NCBI GenBank assembly: GCA_963576565.1
Contig: OY755042.1
Location: 7,216,372 to 7,280,371 of the forward strand
Reading direction: 5' to 3'
Origin: Aspidapion aeneum
Taxonomy: Eukaryota > Arthropoda > Insecta > Coleoptera > Brentidae
Length of the DNA stretch: 64,000 nt
Positions 54,121 to 64,000 of this stretch are shown one piece after another (the first letter of the stretch is position 1; every line of letters begins with the position of its first letter). The notes beneath the pieces were generated by a model. The model was not told the DNA's origin. It saw nothing but the letters and a program-made list of their open reading frames with translations, and made no database searches. Both the position numbers and the translations under genes were made by a program.

Positions 54121-57100
54121 TTAAATGTTTTCAGGTTCAAAGTCCATCGGTAAAGGACATAGCTTTACCAGAGGTCTTTGAAATATTCCTGAGACAGTGC
54201 GCACAGTGGCAACACGTGAGATTTGATCTTCACCTGGGTGAAGGGCAATAATTCTACCAAGCGACCATTTTGTCGGTGGTAAATTATCCGACTTTATGTG
54301 TACCATAGTACCTATAGCAGGGGCGGGACAAGTGGGTTCCAGCCACTTGGACCGCTGCTGCAGTGTATGTAAATATTCCTTAGAATAACGCGCCCAATAA
54401 TCCTGATGTAATCTTTGGATCATCTGCCATCTAGAGAGGCGGTTTAGTTTGATACTGGTTACATCAGGATCGGGTAAACTACAAACAGGTTCTAGAGTCA
54501 AAAAATGATTTGGTGTCAACGCAGACAAATCATTGGGGTCGCTAGATAAAGGAGACAATGGTCTAGAATTTAATAGCGCTTCCACTTGTACTAAGACCGT
54601 ATAAAGCTCTTCGTACGTTAAAATCTGGCTTCCGATAACGCGATACAAATGCGTTTTTACCGCCTTTACTCCACTTTCTGCTAATCCAGAAAAGTGTGGC
54701 GCCCCTGGGGGGTGAAAAAACCACTCAATGGATTCCGCGGCTGCCGCTTGTTTAAATATTATCTGTAATTCCTTATTTGCACCCTTAAACGTAGTTCCTT
54801 GGTCTGATATTATTTTTGAGACCCTTCCTCGACGTGCCATAAAACGCCTTAAAGCACACAGAAAAGCTTCGCTAGAATAATCCGAAACTAATTCGATATG
54901 AAGAGCCTTGGTAGAGAAGCAAACGAATATGCAGATCCAAGCCTTAAGCGTTTTATTTCCGCGAACTTTTCTGCTTAATGATATGGATATTGGACCCGCA
55001 TAGTCACAACCGACTACGGTAAAACTTTTGACAGCAGATATGCGTAATTTGGGTAAGTTTCCCATTTTTGGTTCAAAAGGTTTCGGATTAAGTCGCCAAC
55101 AATTTTTACAGTTAGCGATAACGGTTCTTATCGCCCGCTTAGGAGATAATATCCAGAAATTTTGAAAAATTAAGAACTGTAAAGTTTGCAAACCTGGGTG
55201 CAAATAAGATTTATGATAGTGTTCAATGAGGAGCGTAGTTAATCTATGTTGTCGTGGTAAAAGAATCGGGTGTTTCTGGTCATATGAAAGATCAGAATAT
55301 CGGAGGCGACCTCCAACCCGCAATATATTTTTATTATCAAGAAAAGCGTCTAACTTTCTAAAAGGCTTTGAAATGCGTTTTTTCGCATTAATATTTGAGA
55401 TTTTTTGAGAAAATGTGACTGTTTGAACATGCCTGATCAGAAAAATAAGAGCGAGATTAAGTTCTGACAGGACTATGGGTCCAGTACGATAAGCAAGATT
55501 TCTTTTAAAGCAGATAAAACGATACCAGATAGCGATTATCCTTTGAATTTTAGAAAGCGAAGAATATTTGTTTAAAAGAATATCAAAAAACGTGTTTTCT
55601 GTAAATGCGACCAAAGTTATTTTCCTTTCTTCACCAAGGACTTCGTCCGAATCCAATGGTTCAGAATAAATGCTTGGTGGCCAATGCTCATCAGGCATTG
55701 AAAGCCAATCTGGACCGCACCACCAAAGGGGCGTATTTAACAATTCTGACGGCAACAAAGTTCTTGTTGCACAGTCTGCGGGATTATCATTTGTGCGTAC
55801 ATGCTGCCATATTGCAGCTGGTAGTTTATTTTGAATTTTCGCAACCCGGTTGGCGACAAATGTTTTGTATCTATAAGGGGGATTTTTAATCCAGCTAAGA
55901 GCGATTGTGGAATCTGACCACGCGAAAATTTTAGAAATTTTAATTTTATCTCCTAGAATTTTTAAAATTGCGGAAACAAGATCAACCAGTAAAACAGCGG
56001 CTACTAGCTCTAATCTCGGGATTGAAATTGTTTTTACCGGAGCGATTTTTGCTTTAGCAGCAATGAGAAAAGTGCAGATTTTATTATTTTGTAAAACGCG
56101 AAAATACGCTATACTAGCGTAAGCTTTTTCTGACGAATCACAGAAAGCGTGAAGTTGACATTCTGTAAAATTATCAATAATAAAACGTCGCGGTAAAGAA
56201 AAGTTTTGAATAAGGCCTAACTCAGATTTATATTTTAACCAACGTTGGCGTATAAAGGGGGAAACTTCCTGGTCCCAGTCATATTTTTGTTTCCACAGAA
56301 GCTGCAATAGATCTTTGGAGAACAGGCTCAGAGGTGAGAGCCATCCTAGTGGATCAAAGCATCTTGCAATTTCTGACAGAATCGTGCGTTTTGTACATTC
56401 TCGTTCCAATGGATCTACGCGATAGGTAAAAATATCTTTACAAGGAATCCATTGTAAGCCTAAAATTTTTATTGTTTCAGATTCTGAATCGAAATTAAAC
56501 GCGTTTGAGTGCAAGTAAGACTCCGGAAGGTCTTGTAAAAATGACTTATTGTTGCTTGCAAATTTTCTAAGTTCGCACCCACCGTTTCCCAATAGTTCTA
56601 TAAGTTGATCGCGTAAATTTCTAGCTTCTGAGAGGTTATTTGCATTACAAATTAAATCATCAACGTAAATTGAGGTTTTGAGTACCTCACGAGCTTGAGG
56701 AAACTTGTTTCCTTCATCCTGTGCTAATTGAGCAATGACGCGGTTAGCGAGATATGGAGAAGAGCTCAGACCAAAAGTGACCCGTTTAAAACGCATGTCT
56801 TTTATGGGCTCGTTGGGAGTGAATCTCCATATTATTCTTTGAAAATCCCTATGAATAGGGTCAATTAAAACTTGTGTAAACATGCTTTTAAGATCACAAG
56901 TAAAGACCACAGAAGAAATACGAAAACTGAGAAGTAGAGCAAAAACTTCTTTTTGAAGTTTTGGCCCCGTAAGAAGGGTGTCATTTAGCGAGGGTGAATT
57001 TTGATTTGGACGAGACGATCCGTCGAAAACAATTCGAATATTGTCACCCTTGGCTACGCAATGATGGGGTAAGTAAAAAGAGTTTTTATTTATTTCTTCG

Positions 57101-59523
57101 TCAGGAATAATTTCAAGATAATCATTGTTAATATATTCTTGAATAGTATCTGAATATTTTTTATAAATATTAGGATTTAAAATTAAGCGTTTTTCAAGCG
57201 AAAAAAATCTTCTTAAAGCCAATGAGCGCGTTGCATGAAAATCAAATTGCGGAGGCGTATTATCTTGGAAAGGTAGTTCTACCATGTATCGCCCTGTTTC
57301 GTCTCTACAGTGAGTCTCAACAAAGCTTTTCTCGGCAAGAATATCGGAGGGCGAGCAAAAATGTGCTTTAGGTAGCTCTTCTAATTCCCAAAAGCGTTTT
57401 AAAGCGTGGTCTAGCGATAGTGAATCGGTTTCATTTACAGAGCAAAATAAAGCGGTTGAATGTGATTGCGATATAATTTTATTATTTTTATTTTTTCCCA
57501 TAATAATATAGCCAAAAATACTATTAAGAAGAATTGGTTTGTTGGGGCCATTATCAATGCGCCCTTCGCGTAAAATATAGGGAAAAATATCAGCGCCCAA
57601 AAGAAAATCAATATTAGCGGGTTCTTGGAACGTAGGGTCCGCGAGGGGTACATTTTGAAAATCAGAAGTATCTATATTACCTAAATAAGTGCTAGGAATT
57701 TCCGAACACAACTTGGGTAAGATCACAGCGTCGACTGACATGCGTGGTTCCGTTTGATTATACGGTTTGATAATACAAGTTACTCCTCCCTGAGAGGTAA
57801 CTTCATTCATAGATCCTAATCCTTGAATAGAAAGGGATAAACTATAGCGTGGAAGTGAAAGTTTTTTGAAAAACTTCAAAGAGACGTAACTGCATTCTGA
57901 GCCAGAATCAAGAATAACCCTAGCTTTTTGAAAAATGCCACGAGAATCCATAACCTCGATAATAGCGGTAGATAAAACTGTATTCTGAGCGTGCGAATTG
58001 GAGAAGTAATTTAAGGTATTTTGCGAATTTTGAGGTAAATTTTCCATACCTGTTTGTGGCGGTTGCTGAAAAGCGCGAGAGGTTGGCGAATTATTTTGCT
58101 GAGGCGAGATATTACCATTAAAAGCAGGCGAATTATTTTGTGAAGAACTTTGCGGGTTATTGTATTGCGAATTATAAAAGGGGGGTCGTACATTAGAATT
58201 GTAATTATTTTCAAGATTCGTGCGGTTAGAAGTATGTGGACTGTAATTGTTGTTATTTTTAAAAATATGTAAAAGAGAGTGATGTCTATTAGATTGACAG
58301 TAACGACAAACAGACTGCGATTGACATAAAGCTAGGTTATGTTGCCCACTTAAACAATTAGGACACCAGTTGTTGTCTTTAGCTAACTGAAAACGTTCAG
58401 AGGAATTTTTATTTTTAAATTCTAAGCATCTGTAAATATTATGGTCACGTGATTGACATAAAAGACAAGATTGATTTGAATTATTTAACTTTGTATTATT
58501 ATTTCGACTTGCATTACCAAAAAATGCAGAAGTTTGTCTAGGTTTTGACTGATTAGAAGAAAATCTATTTTTTGTGTCTGTTTTTAAAGGTGAAGAAAAA
58601 TCAGTTTTAGTTGAAAATTCTACCGCTTCTATAGCGTTACATCGTTTTAGTACAAAATTCTTTAAATCGTCAAAAGTAGGAACTTGAGATGGATCATTAA
58701 GTTCAAGTTCAAATCGCGTCATGGTCTCCTGATCTAAATGTTTACTGAAATTATAGTATAGCAAAAAAGACCAATCATCTGTGGGAAAACCAAGTACCTT
58801 AAGGGCGGAGAGATTTTCACTATATACGTCAACTAGTGTGCGCAATTGTTTTGAATTTTTAGAATTTGTTACGTAAGGAACATTATCCATTGTTTTTAAA
58901 TGTGAAAAAGCAATAAGCCGTTTGTTATCGTAGCGGTTTTTTAGCGATTCGAGAGCAATTGAATAATTAGCGGCGGCTAAAGGTGTGCATTGCACCAGTG
59001 CTAGCGGGGGTCCCTCTAGGGAGTTTAAAAGATGGTTAAATTTCTCTATATTCGAAATATTTGTGTTGTCAACTAGCGCATTAAACATGTCCATAAAATT
59101 TCTAAATTGTCTAATATCGCCGGAAAATTTTGGAACTTTCAAATTAGTCAAGTTTGGCGGTCGATTACCACTAGATAGTCCCGAAGCAGAGGATGCGTCG
59201 GTTTCAACCTTCAGTGTTGGCTTTTCAAACAGCGCGGTATACTTAGCGTAATTGTAAGATCGTAAGTATTCAAAGTCTTTTCTCACTCCTTCTTCGGTAT
59301 CAATTTCAAAATCGTCGGTCGCTGACATTAAAGATATAAGATTTTGATGATATTTAGCAAAATCGTTAACCACTTGATCAATTTGAGCGTACATAATTTT
59401 AAACTGAAGTTTAGCCGTCTCGTCAGCATCAGAAGCCGAGTCAGCAAAAGTTTTTAATTCTTTCATTTGATTATGACACATTGTGCGAAGGGTCTTATAC
59501 GATTTAATCTTAGCCGCGGACAT
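54121..59523 (-). CDS. BEL/Pao retrotransposon 1, intact gag-pol polyprotein (1,800 aa)
   Basis: One uninterrupted frame in the BEL/Pao order. Residues 1-130: N-terminal gag helices. About 130-215: the gag-like DUF1759 region (VPKFSGDIRQFRNFMDMFNA). About 351-415: three zinc knuckles (CLLCQSRDHNIYRC, CPNCLSGQHNLALC, CRYCQSNRHHSLLH). About 538: aspartic protease active site LDSGSECSYV. RT: CDLKSMFTQVLI and SIYVDDLICN (YVDD at about 952). RNase H: AFCDSSEKAYASIAYF and AWSDSTIALSW. Integrase: zinc-binding QHRL...CKNC, then catalytic D at about 1506 (VGCDYAGP), D at about 1570 (IISDQGTTF) and E at about 1615 (GLAESGVKAVK). No stop, frameshift or missing catalytic residue, and no envelope gene. 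It replicates through an RNA intermediate in cytoplasmic particles and integrates by its own integrase. Possibly recently active. It is on the same strand as, and 0.9 kb from, element 2. Confidence 0.93.
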   Translation of the reverse strand: MSAAKIKSYKTLRTMCHNQMKELKTFADSASDADETAKLQFKIMYAQIDQVVNDFAKYHQNLISLMSATDDFEIDTEEGVRKDFEYLRSYNYAKYTALFEKPTLKVETDASSASGLSSGNRPPNLTNLKVPKFSGDIRQFRNFMDMFNALVDNTNISNIEKFNHLLNSLEGPPLALVQCTPLAAANYSIALESLKNRYDNKRLIAFSHLKTMDNVPYVTNSKNSKQLRTLVDVYSENLSALKVLGFPTDDWSFLLYYNFSKHLDQETMTRFELELNDPSQVPTFDDLKNFVLKRCNAIEAVEFSTKTDFSSPLKTDTKNRFSSNQSKPRQTSAFFGNASRNNNTKLNNSNQSCLLCQSRDHNIYRCLEFKNKNSSERFQLAKDNNWCPNCLSGQHNLALCQSQSVCRYCQSNRHHSLLHIFKNNNNYSPHTSNRTNLENNYNSNVRPPFYNSQYNNPQSSSQNNSPAFNGNISPQQNNSPTSRAFQQPPQTGMENLPQNSQNTLNYFSNSHAQNTVLSTAIIEVMDSRGIFQKARVILDSGSECSYVSLKFFKKLSLPRYSLSLSIQGLGSMNEVTSQGGVTCIIKPYNQTEPRMSVDAVILPKLCSEIPSTYLGNIDTSDFQNVPLADPTFQEPANIDFLLGADIFPYILREGRIDNGPNKPILLNSIFGYIIMGKNKNNKIISQSHSTALFCSVNETDSLSLDHALKRFWELEELPKAHFCSPSDILAEKSFVETHCRDETGRYMVELPFQDNTPPQFDFHATRSLALRRFFSLEKRLILNPNIYKKYSDTIQEYINNDYLEIIPDEEINKNSFYLPHHCVAKGDNIRIVFDGSSRPNQNSPSLNDTLLTGPKLQKEVFALLLSFRISSVVFTCDLKSMFTQVLIDPIHRDFQRIIWRFTPNEPIKDMRFKRVTFGLSSSPYLANRVIAQLAQDEGNKFPQAREVLKTSIYVDDLICNANNLSEARNLRDQLIELLGNGGCELRKFASNNKSFLQDLPESYLHSNAFNFDSESETIKILGLQWIPCKDIFTYRVDPLERECTKRTILSEIARCFDPLGWLSPLSLFSKDLLQLLWKQKYDWDQEVSPFIRQRWLKYKSELGLIQNFSLPRRFIIDNFTECQLHAFCDSSEKAYASIAYFRVLQNNKICTFLIAAKAKIAPVKTISIPRLELVAAVLLVDLVSAILKILGDKIKISKIFAWSDSTIALSWIKNPPYRYKTFVANRVAKIQNKLPAAIWQHVRTNDNPADCATRTLLPSELLNTPLWWCGPDWLSMPDEHWPPSIYSEPLDSDEVLGEERKITLVAFTENTFFDILLNKYSSLSKIQRIIAIWYRFICFKRNLAYRTGPIVLSELNLALIFLIRHVQTVTFSQKISNINAKKRISKPFRKLDAFLDNKNILRVGGRLRYSDLSYDQKHPILLPRQHRLTTLLIEHYHKSYLHPGLQTLQFLIFQNFWILSPKRAIRTVIANCKNCWRLNPKPFEPKMGNLPKLRISAVKSFTVVGCDYAGPISISLSRKVRGNKTLKAWICIFVCFSTKALHIELVSDYSSEAFLCALRRFMARRGRVSKIISDQGTTFKGANKELQIIFKQAAAAESIEWFFHPPGAPHFSGLAESGVKAVKTHLYRVIGSQILTYEELYTVLVQVEALLNSRPLSPLSSDPNDLSALTPNHFLTLEPVCSLPDPDVTSIKLNRLSRWQMIQRLHQDYWARYSKEYLHTLQQRSKWLEPTCPAPAIGTMVHIKSDNLPPTKWSLGRIIALHPGEDQISRVATVRTVSGIFQRPLVKLCPLPMDFEPENI

Positions 59524-60440
59524 GATGATCCTTTATTTAATGCAGATGGGTATAATAAAGAAAAGCAAAACTAAGTTTTTAATTATTTTTAGCAATTTAG
59601 GGATATTACGCGGTATTTTTAACAATTTAGCCAAATAAAATCAATTTATTAAAATCAATTATTGGTAAAATTATCAATTTATTTAGTGATACTGGGGCTC
59701 CCTGGTGGTCCAGAAAGGAGAGTTGTCTGGAATTTAACGGTGTCAGGCGTGGACTGTAATTTTAAGGGAATAAGGTCATAGGCTAAGCTGGTACAAGGGA
59801 TTCTGAAATGGTCTAGTTTACCTTCTAGGTTAGTGTAGCAATAAACAAATGTATGTAAGGTAAAAATAATGCATTTTCACTTACCATTTTTATACAGGAA
59901 GTGGAACTCATGGGAGGACGCGCTGTTAAACCGTAGTTTTTGCACCCCACATTCCTGTGGTAGGAGAGTCGCTAACACGCGTGTATTATCGTTCGAAGGC
60001 GAAACGGTTCTCTCTGCTGCAGCAGATATCGCTACTGCGTTCGTTCTCCCACATGTCGCCCAGTGGCGTCGTTAATCCATAGGCGTAGGAGAAAAGGAAT
60101 AAGTAGGAAGGAATGAGATTACGAAGGTCCATATTAAAGGAACTAGGAACCTTAGTAATTCAAAATGCATTTTATGTAAAGTAAATTAATTATAGCAAAT
60201 TGTAATATTTGCCTTTAAAACCGCGGGAGTTTCAAATGCAAATAACCCAGTAATTTTAAGTACTTAATTAGTTAATTAATACTAAATAAACAAAAAATAG
60301 AAAATGCTCTAGTGAATCACCAAATAGCCTAATTCGAACCAATTTGGTAAATTATAGTAAAAAGAACATATTTACAAAAAGGAAGGCGGGACGAACCATT
60401 TCCCACCCCCCTGAGAATGCCCAGGGGCATTTCAGAGAGT
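59524..60440 (-). repeat. LTR-like sequence and leader between the two BEL/Pao elements
   Basis: On the minus strand, element 2's stop is followed by a polypurine tract GGGGGGTGGGAAA and then TGGTTCGTCCCGCC at 60398, so element 2's 3' LTR starts there. It contains a TATA box (GTATAAAAATGG, about 59890) followed by GTAAGTG. A leader then runs to element 1's ATG at 59523, with a possible primer-binding start TGGACC at 59712. The sequence does not match the putative LTR at 53700-54086, so element 1 appears to lack its own upstream LTR. Confidence 0.5.
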
Positions 60441-63400
60441 TTAATTTGTAGGCAGGGCGCATAGTTTTACCAAAGGCCGTTTGTAGGTACCTTTAGTAGT
60501 CTTTACCATAGCAACCCGTGGAACATTATCAGAACCTTTAATAAGGTCTTCAATGCGGCCTAGGGGCCAATCCAATGGAGTGGAATTTTCATCTTTGATC
60601 AGTACCATAGTACCAATATCAATGGAAGCAAGAGGTTGGTGCCATTTGGCTCGCTGTTGCAAAGTGTGCAAATATTCGCGATGCCAGCGAATCCAAAAAT
60701 CGCGGTGCATTCTTTGCAACAGTTGCCACCTGGACAGCCTGTTTAACGCAATATCGCAGTAGTTTGGATCGAGTATTGTACCTGGAGGCCTCAAATTTAA
60801 AAAATTATTAGGAGTCAAGACCGCCAGATCAGTAGGATCGGTGCTTAAGGCACATAAAGGACGTGAGTTCATTATGGCTTCAACTTGGGTTAAAACCGTA
60901 TTTAATTCCTCATAGGTGAGTATTTGATTTCCAACTACCCTGTGAAGATGAGTCTTTAAAGATTTAATGTTTGATTCCCAAATGCCTCCCATGTGGGGAG
61001 CAGCAGGTGGGTTAAAAGACCAAACTATACCTTCCCCCTTCACGCAATCAGAAAAAATTTGTCGCAAGTATTTTTCAGAGGCCACGAAGTTGGTCCCGCA
61101 GTCTGAAGAGATCTTTGAGCATAGTCCTCTTCTAGCTATGAAGCGGCGCAGAGCAGCCAGAAAGGCTTCTGATGTCATATCAGAGACTAACTCTAAATGC
61201 ACGGCTTTAACAGCGCAACAGATAAATAAACAGACATATGCTTTCATGGTTTTTGCACCTCTGGTCCGACCAAGAGTAATCGTGAACGGACCACAAAAAT
61301 CTATACCTACATTTTCGAACACCTTTGCTTCGGAAACTCTAAATTTCGGTAGGTTACCCATAGGGGGTTGAAGGGAGTTAGGTTTAGTTTTCCAGCAAGT
61401 ATGGCAAGAACTTAAAACTTTTCTCACCACCTTTTTTGCAGACAATACCCAGAAGTTTTGCATTAGTAAAAAAGTTGTGGTCTGTATACCACAATGAAGA
61501 TTGCTGCGATGCAAATCTAAAATCAGTAATTCAGTGAATTTTGCACTAGAAGGCAAAAGAATTGGAAATTTTTTATCGTATGATAAATTTGAATGGCATA
61601 AACGGCCTCCAACACGAAGCAAATCGTAGCTTTCATTATGCAAAAATGGACATAATTTTTGAAAAGCTTTTGGAAGCTGTTTCTTATCTTTTAGTAATTC
61701 AATTTCTTTTTGGAAAGAAAAAGATTGTACGCATTTCGAAATAAAAAGTAAGCTTTTGTAGTAATCCTGATTTGTAAGGTAATCAGTAGCAAAATTGTAT
61801 GAGGGATTTTTAAACTTTTGTAACCCTCGCAAAAAGTAAGCAACTATTCTCTTAATTTTAAAAAGAGAACTGTATTTTTCAAACAAGTTGTTTACATAAT
61901 ATTCAACTGTTTGTTCGCAAGTAAAAACGTTAAAAATATTTTTTCGCTGTTCTTCCAAAACTGCATTCCCATCGTAAGTAACTGTCATAAAATCCCAAGT
62001 ATTTGTAGGTTGGTTTAGAAAAGAAGGCCCTTCTAACCAAAAATAAAATCTTTGTAAATCAGAGGGATACATTTCCCTAGTACCGCAGTCAGCAGGATTT
62101 TGTTCAGTAGGAACATAATGCCAAAACTCAGGGCTAATTCTTCCTTGTATATAGGCAGTTCTATTCGAAACAAATGTTTTAAATTTGTGAGGAGATCCCT
62201 GAATCCAAGATAAGGTCACTGTGCTATCAGTAAAAGCAAGAATTTTATCAAATTTAATTTTTTCCGAGAACGTTTCTAGTAAAAAATCCATTAATTCAGC
62301 CAACAAAACAGCTCCTAAAAGCTCTAGTCTTGGTAAAGTTAGTTTACGACGCAACGGTGCGACTCTAGATTTACTACAAACAAAAAAAACTTTAATGTTT
62401 CCATCAGAATAAAAAATTCGAATATAAGCGACAGCACAATAGGCCCGTTCTGAACTATCGCAAAATCCTACTAGCTGGATTTGACTAGCATTAGGCAAAA
62501 TTATTTGACGAGGAATTTTAACAGAATGCAAAAACTTTAATTCATTTTTAAATTTTTCCCATTTAAAAACAATTTCCGGACTGACAGGGTCGTCCCAGTT
62601 TAAGTCTTCTGCCCAGCAGTATTGAACAATTAATTTTAAAATTAAAACTATTGGCGCCAAAAAAGACAGAGGGTCGTAAATGCGGGCCAAATTACTTAAA
62701 ATTGTTCTTTTAGTGCATGTTTGGAGAGAACAGTCGAAAGTATAAAAAAATTCATCAGTATGAGGGTTCCAATTTAAACCGAGAATTTTCAAAGTTGAAT
62801 TTTCAGCATCTAAATCGAGAGAAAGAGCCTTCATCGAAATGTGTGACTCAGGAAGATCGGATAGTAACTCGGGACAATTGCTCGCCCATTTACGCAATTC
62901 GAATCCACCTCGGCTAAGTAGCTCGATTAATTGATTTTTCATCTCAGTGGCCTTAAAAAAGTCATCACTTCCCGAAATCACATCATCGACAAAAACTGCC
63001 TCCTCAATGATTTTTGAGGCAAGAGGAAGGTCCTCATGCTCTCTAGCAAGTTGCAGCAAAGTTCTGATAGCCAAAAAGGGGCTACAAGAGACCCCGAATA
63101 AAACTCTATTTATTTCGAAGTCTTGAATAGGCTGGTTAGGATCAAACCTCCAAACTATTCTTTGAAAATTAGTTTGACTAGGGTCAACTAAAATCATCCT
63201 GTACATTTGACGGATGTCGCAACAAAAGCAAAATTTATGCAAACGATAAAGTAATAAAATTTTTTGTAAGTCCCTTTGTAAAGGGGGCCCAGTATAAACA
63301 GCGTTGTTGAGCGAGATTTTGCCAGGGGCGTGCATGCTCGCATCAAAAACCACCCTCAGGGGGGTGCTAGTAGAATCTTTTTTAAACACCGCATGGTGTG

Positions 63401-64000
63401 CAATATAAAAATGATTTGAAATTTCGGTCGGCAAAGGTGCAGAAACCGGTTGCATATGATTATTATCTAAATAATCTTGTAAAACAGAGCTGTAGGCAGC
63501 ATAAAAATCAGGGTTTTGTAGCAATTTCTTCTCAAGGGAGAAAAAACGACGTACGGCAATGGATCGAGTGTCGCCAAAATCTGGAGCAGTAACTTTAAAT
63601 GGTAAAGATACAATATATCTCCCCTCCTCATTTTTTGAGGTAGTTTTCAAAAAATAATTTTCGCAAAACTCATCTTCGGGGTCAATGGCCTTGACATTAG
63701 GTATGTCATCTATTTGCCAAAATCGTTGTAGATTTTTATCTAAATTGACAAAAGAATCGTTCATTGACGTAGTAAAAAATGTTTTAATTTGATTTGTAGT
63801 TGAAGGTGAAAGTGAAAGATTGCCCATTATTCCCCAACCAAAAATAGTATTAATGCAGACGGGGTTGTTGGGTCCCGTAGACAAACGACCATCTAGCAAA
63901 ATGTAAGGGTACACATCGCCGCCCAACAATAAATCAATTTTATCGCTTTTATTAAAGCCTGGGTCAGCTAGTTCTAAGTTGGCGAGAAAAGGAAAACTTT
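60441..64000 (-). CDS. BEL/Pao retrotransposon 2, pol polyprotein, 5' part beyond the window
   Basis: The frame is open to the right edge (residues before 63929 read ...DKIDLLLGGDVYPY), so gag and the protease active site lie outside. Visible: the end of the protease-linked region (LLGGDVYPYILLDG), RT with CDIRQMYRMILV and VFVDDVISGS (FVDD at about 62982-62993), RNase H (GFCDSSERAYCAVAYI, AFTDSTVTLSW), integrase zinc region (CHTCWK) and catalytic core VGIDFCGPF, ISSDCGTNF, GGIWESNIKSLK. All catalytic residues are present and there is no internal stop over about 1,180 codons. It is clearly a different family from element 1: same domain order, but diverged throughout. It has the same orientation as element 1. 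Confidence 0.92.
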   Translation of the reverse strand, partial: SFPFLANLELADPGFNKSDKIDLLLGGDVYPYILLDGRLSTGPNNPVCINTIFGWGIMGNLSLSPSTTNQIKTFFTTSMNDSFVNLDKNLQRFWQIDDIPNVKAIDPEDEFCENYFLKTTSKNEEGRYIVSLPFKVTAPDFGDTRSIAVRRFFSLEKKLLQNPDFYAAYSSVLQDYLDNNHMQPVSAPLPTEISNHFYIAHHAVFKKDSTSTPLRVVFDASMHAPGKISLNNAVYTGPPLQRDLQKILLLYRLHKFCFCCDIRQMYRMILVDPSQTNFQRIVWRFDPNQPIQDFEINRVLFGVSCSPFLAIRTLLQLAREHEDLPLASKIIEEAVFVDDVISGSDDFFKATEMKNQLIELLSRGGFELRKWASNCPELLSDLPESHISMKALSLDLDAENSTLKILGLNWNPHTDEFFYTFDCSLQTCTKRTILSNLARIYDPLSFLAPIVLILKLIVQYCWAEDLNWDDPVSPEIVFKWEKFKNELKFLHSVKIPRQIILPNASQIQLVGFCDSSERAYCAVAYIRIFYSDGNIKVFFVCSKSRVAPLRRKLTLPRLELLGAVLLAELMDFLLETFSEKIKFDKILAFTDSTVTLSWIQGSPHKFKTFVSNRTAYIQGRISPEFWHYVPTEQNPADCGTREMYPSDLQRFYFWLEGPSFLNQPTNTWDFMTVTYDGNAVLEEQRKNIFNVFTCEQTVEYYVNNLFEKYSSLFKIKRIVAYFLRGLQKFKNPSYNFATDYLTNQDYYKSLLFISKCVQSFSFQKEIELLKDKKQLPKAFQKLCPFLHNESYDLLRVGGRLCHSNLSYDKKFPILLPSSAKFTELLILDLHRSNLHCGIQTTTFLLMQNFWVLSAKKVVRKVLSSCHTCWKTKPNSLQPPMGNLPKFRVSEAKVFENVGIDFCGPFTITLGRTRGAKTMKAYVCLFICCAVKAVHLELVSDMTSEAFLAALRRFIARRGLCSKISSDCGTNFVASEKYLRQIFSDCVKGEGIVWSFNPPAAPHMGGIWESNIKSLKTHLHRVVGNQILTYEELNTVLTQVEAIMNSRPLCALSTDPTDLAVLTPNNFLNLRPPGTILDPNYCDIALNRLSRWQLLQRMHRDFWIRWHREYLHTLQQRAKWHQPLASIDIGTMVLIKDENSTPLDWPLGRIEDLIKGSDNVPRVAMVKTTKGTYKRPLVKLCALPTN

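Overview
The window looks like a gene-poor, AT-rich stretch of an insect nuclear genome, possibly a beetle (the order is a guess). The evidence is split genes with GT-AG introns, a TATA box just upstream of a first exon that holds only four codons, BEL/Pao and RTE/Jockey retroelements, hAT, pogo/Tigger and PIF/Harbinger-like DNA transposons, and many TA-flanked palindromic MITEs. Well over half of the window can be assigned to mobile or repetitive DNA, and much of it is nested.

Host genes. (1) On the minus strand, three exons (16006-16017, 13948-14206, 6728-7515) join in frame into a secreted protein of about 352 residues. It has a signal peptide, a linker and a C-terminal His/Lys/Glu domain of roughly 170 residues; a TATA box lies at 16086-16093. 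(2) On the plus strand, three phase-compatible exons (35224-35349, 45798-45956, 52855-53120) form the 3' part of an unrecognised gene with an acidic Asn/Asp/Tyr-rich region and an Ala/Glu-rich region. Its last residues appear to be repeat-derived. A TATA box plus a four-codon exon at 23711-23795 is a weak candidate for its start. (3) A tRNA-Gly-like gene or pseudogene lies at 27271-27341 (minus).

Layout. 1-6.7 kb: a repeat nested inside an inverted copy of itself, a 3-kb foldback element with satellite-like arms, and two palindromic MITEs. 6.7-16.1 kb: the His-rich gene, with intron 2 filled by non-LTR relics (a Jockey-like copy split by an RTE) and intron 1 holding a repeat with a hammerhead ribozyme. 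16.4-23.2 kb: palindromic elements, a second RTE copy and a Tigger-like element. 23.2-35.2 kb: sparse sequence, then a tandem 512-bp hammerhead-ribozyme retroelement with 14-bp target duplications, then a three-level nest including a hAT-like element that carries two minisatellites. 35.2-53.1 kb: the plus-strand gene interrupted by many insertions, including a second ribozyme element ending about 20 bp from a splice site, a deleted hAT element and a 1.6-kb near-perfect palindrome. 53.7-64 kb: two head-to-tail BEL/Pao retrotransposons on the minus strand with intact reading frames, the second cut by the window edge.

The most interesting signal is the ribozyme family. Four copies are seen in the window and three contain a recognisable 48-nt type-I hammerhead. 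One of these is tandemly repeated and another lies in sense orientation inside a host intron. The arrangement resembles Penelope-like elements and animal retrozymes. All calls were made by reading; no database search was run.
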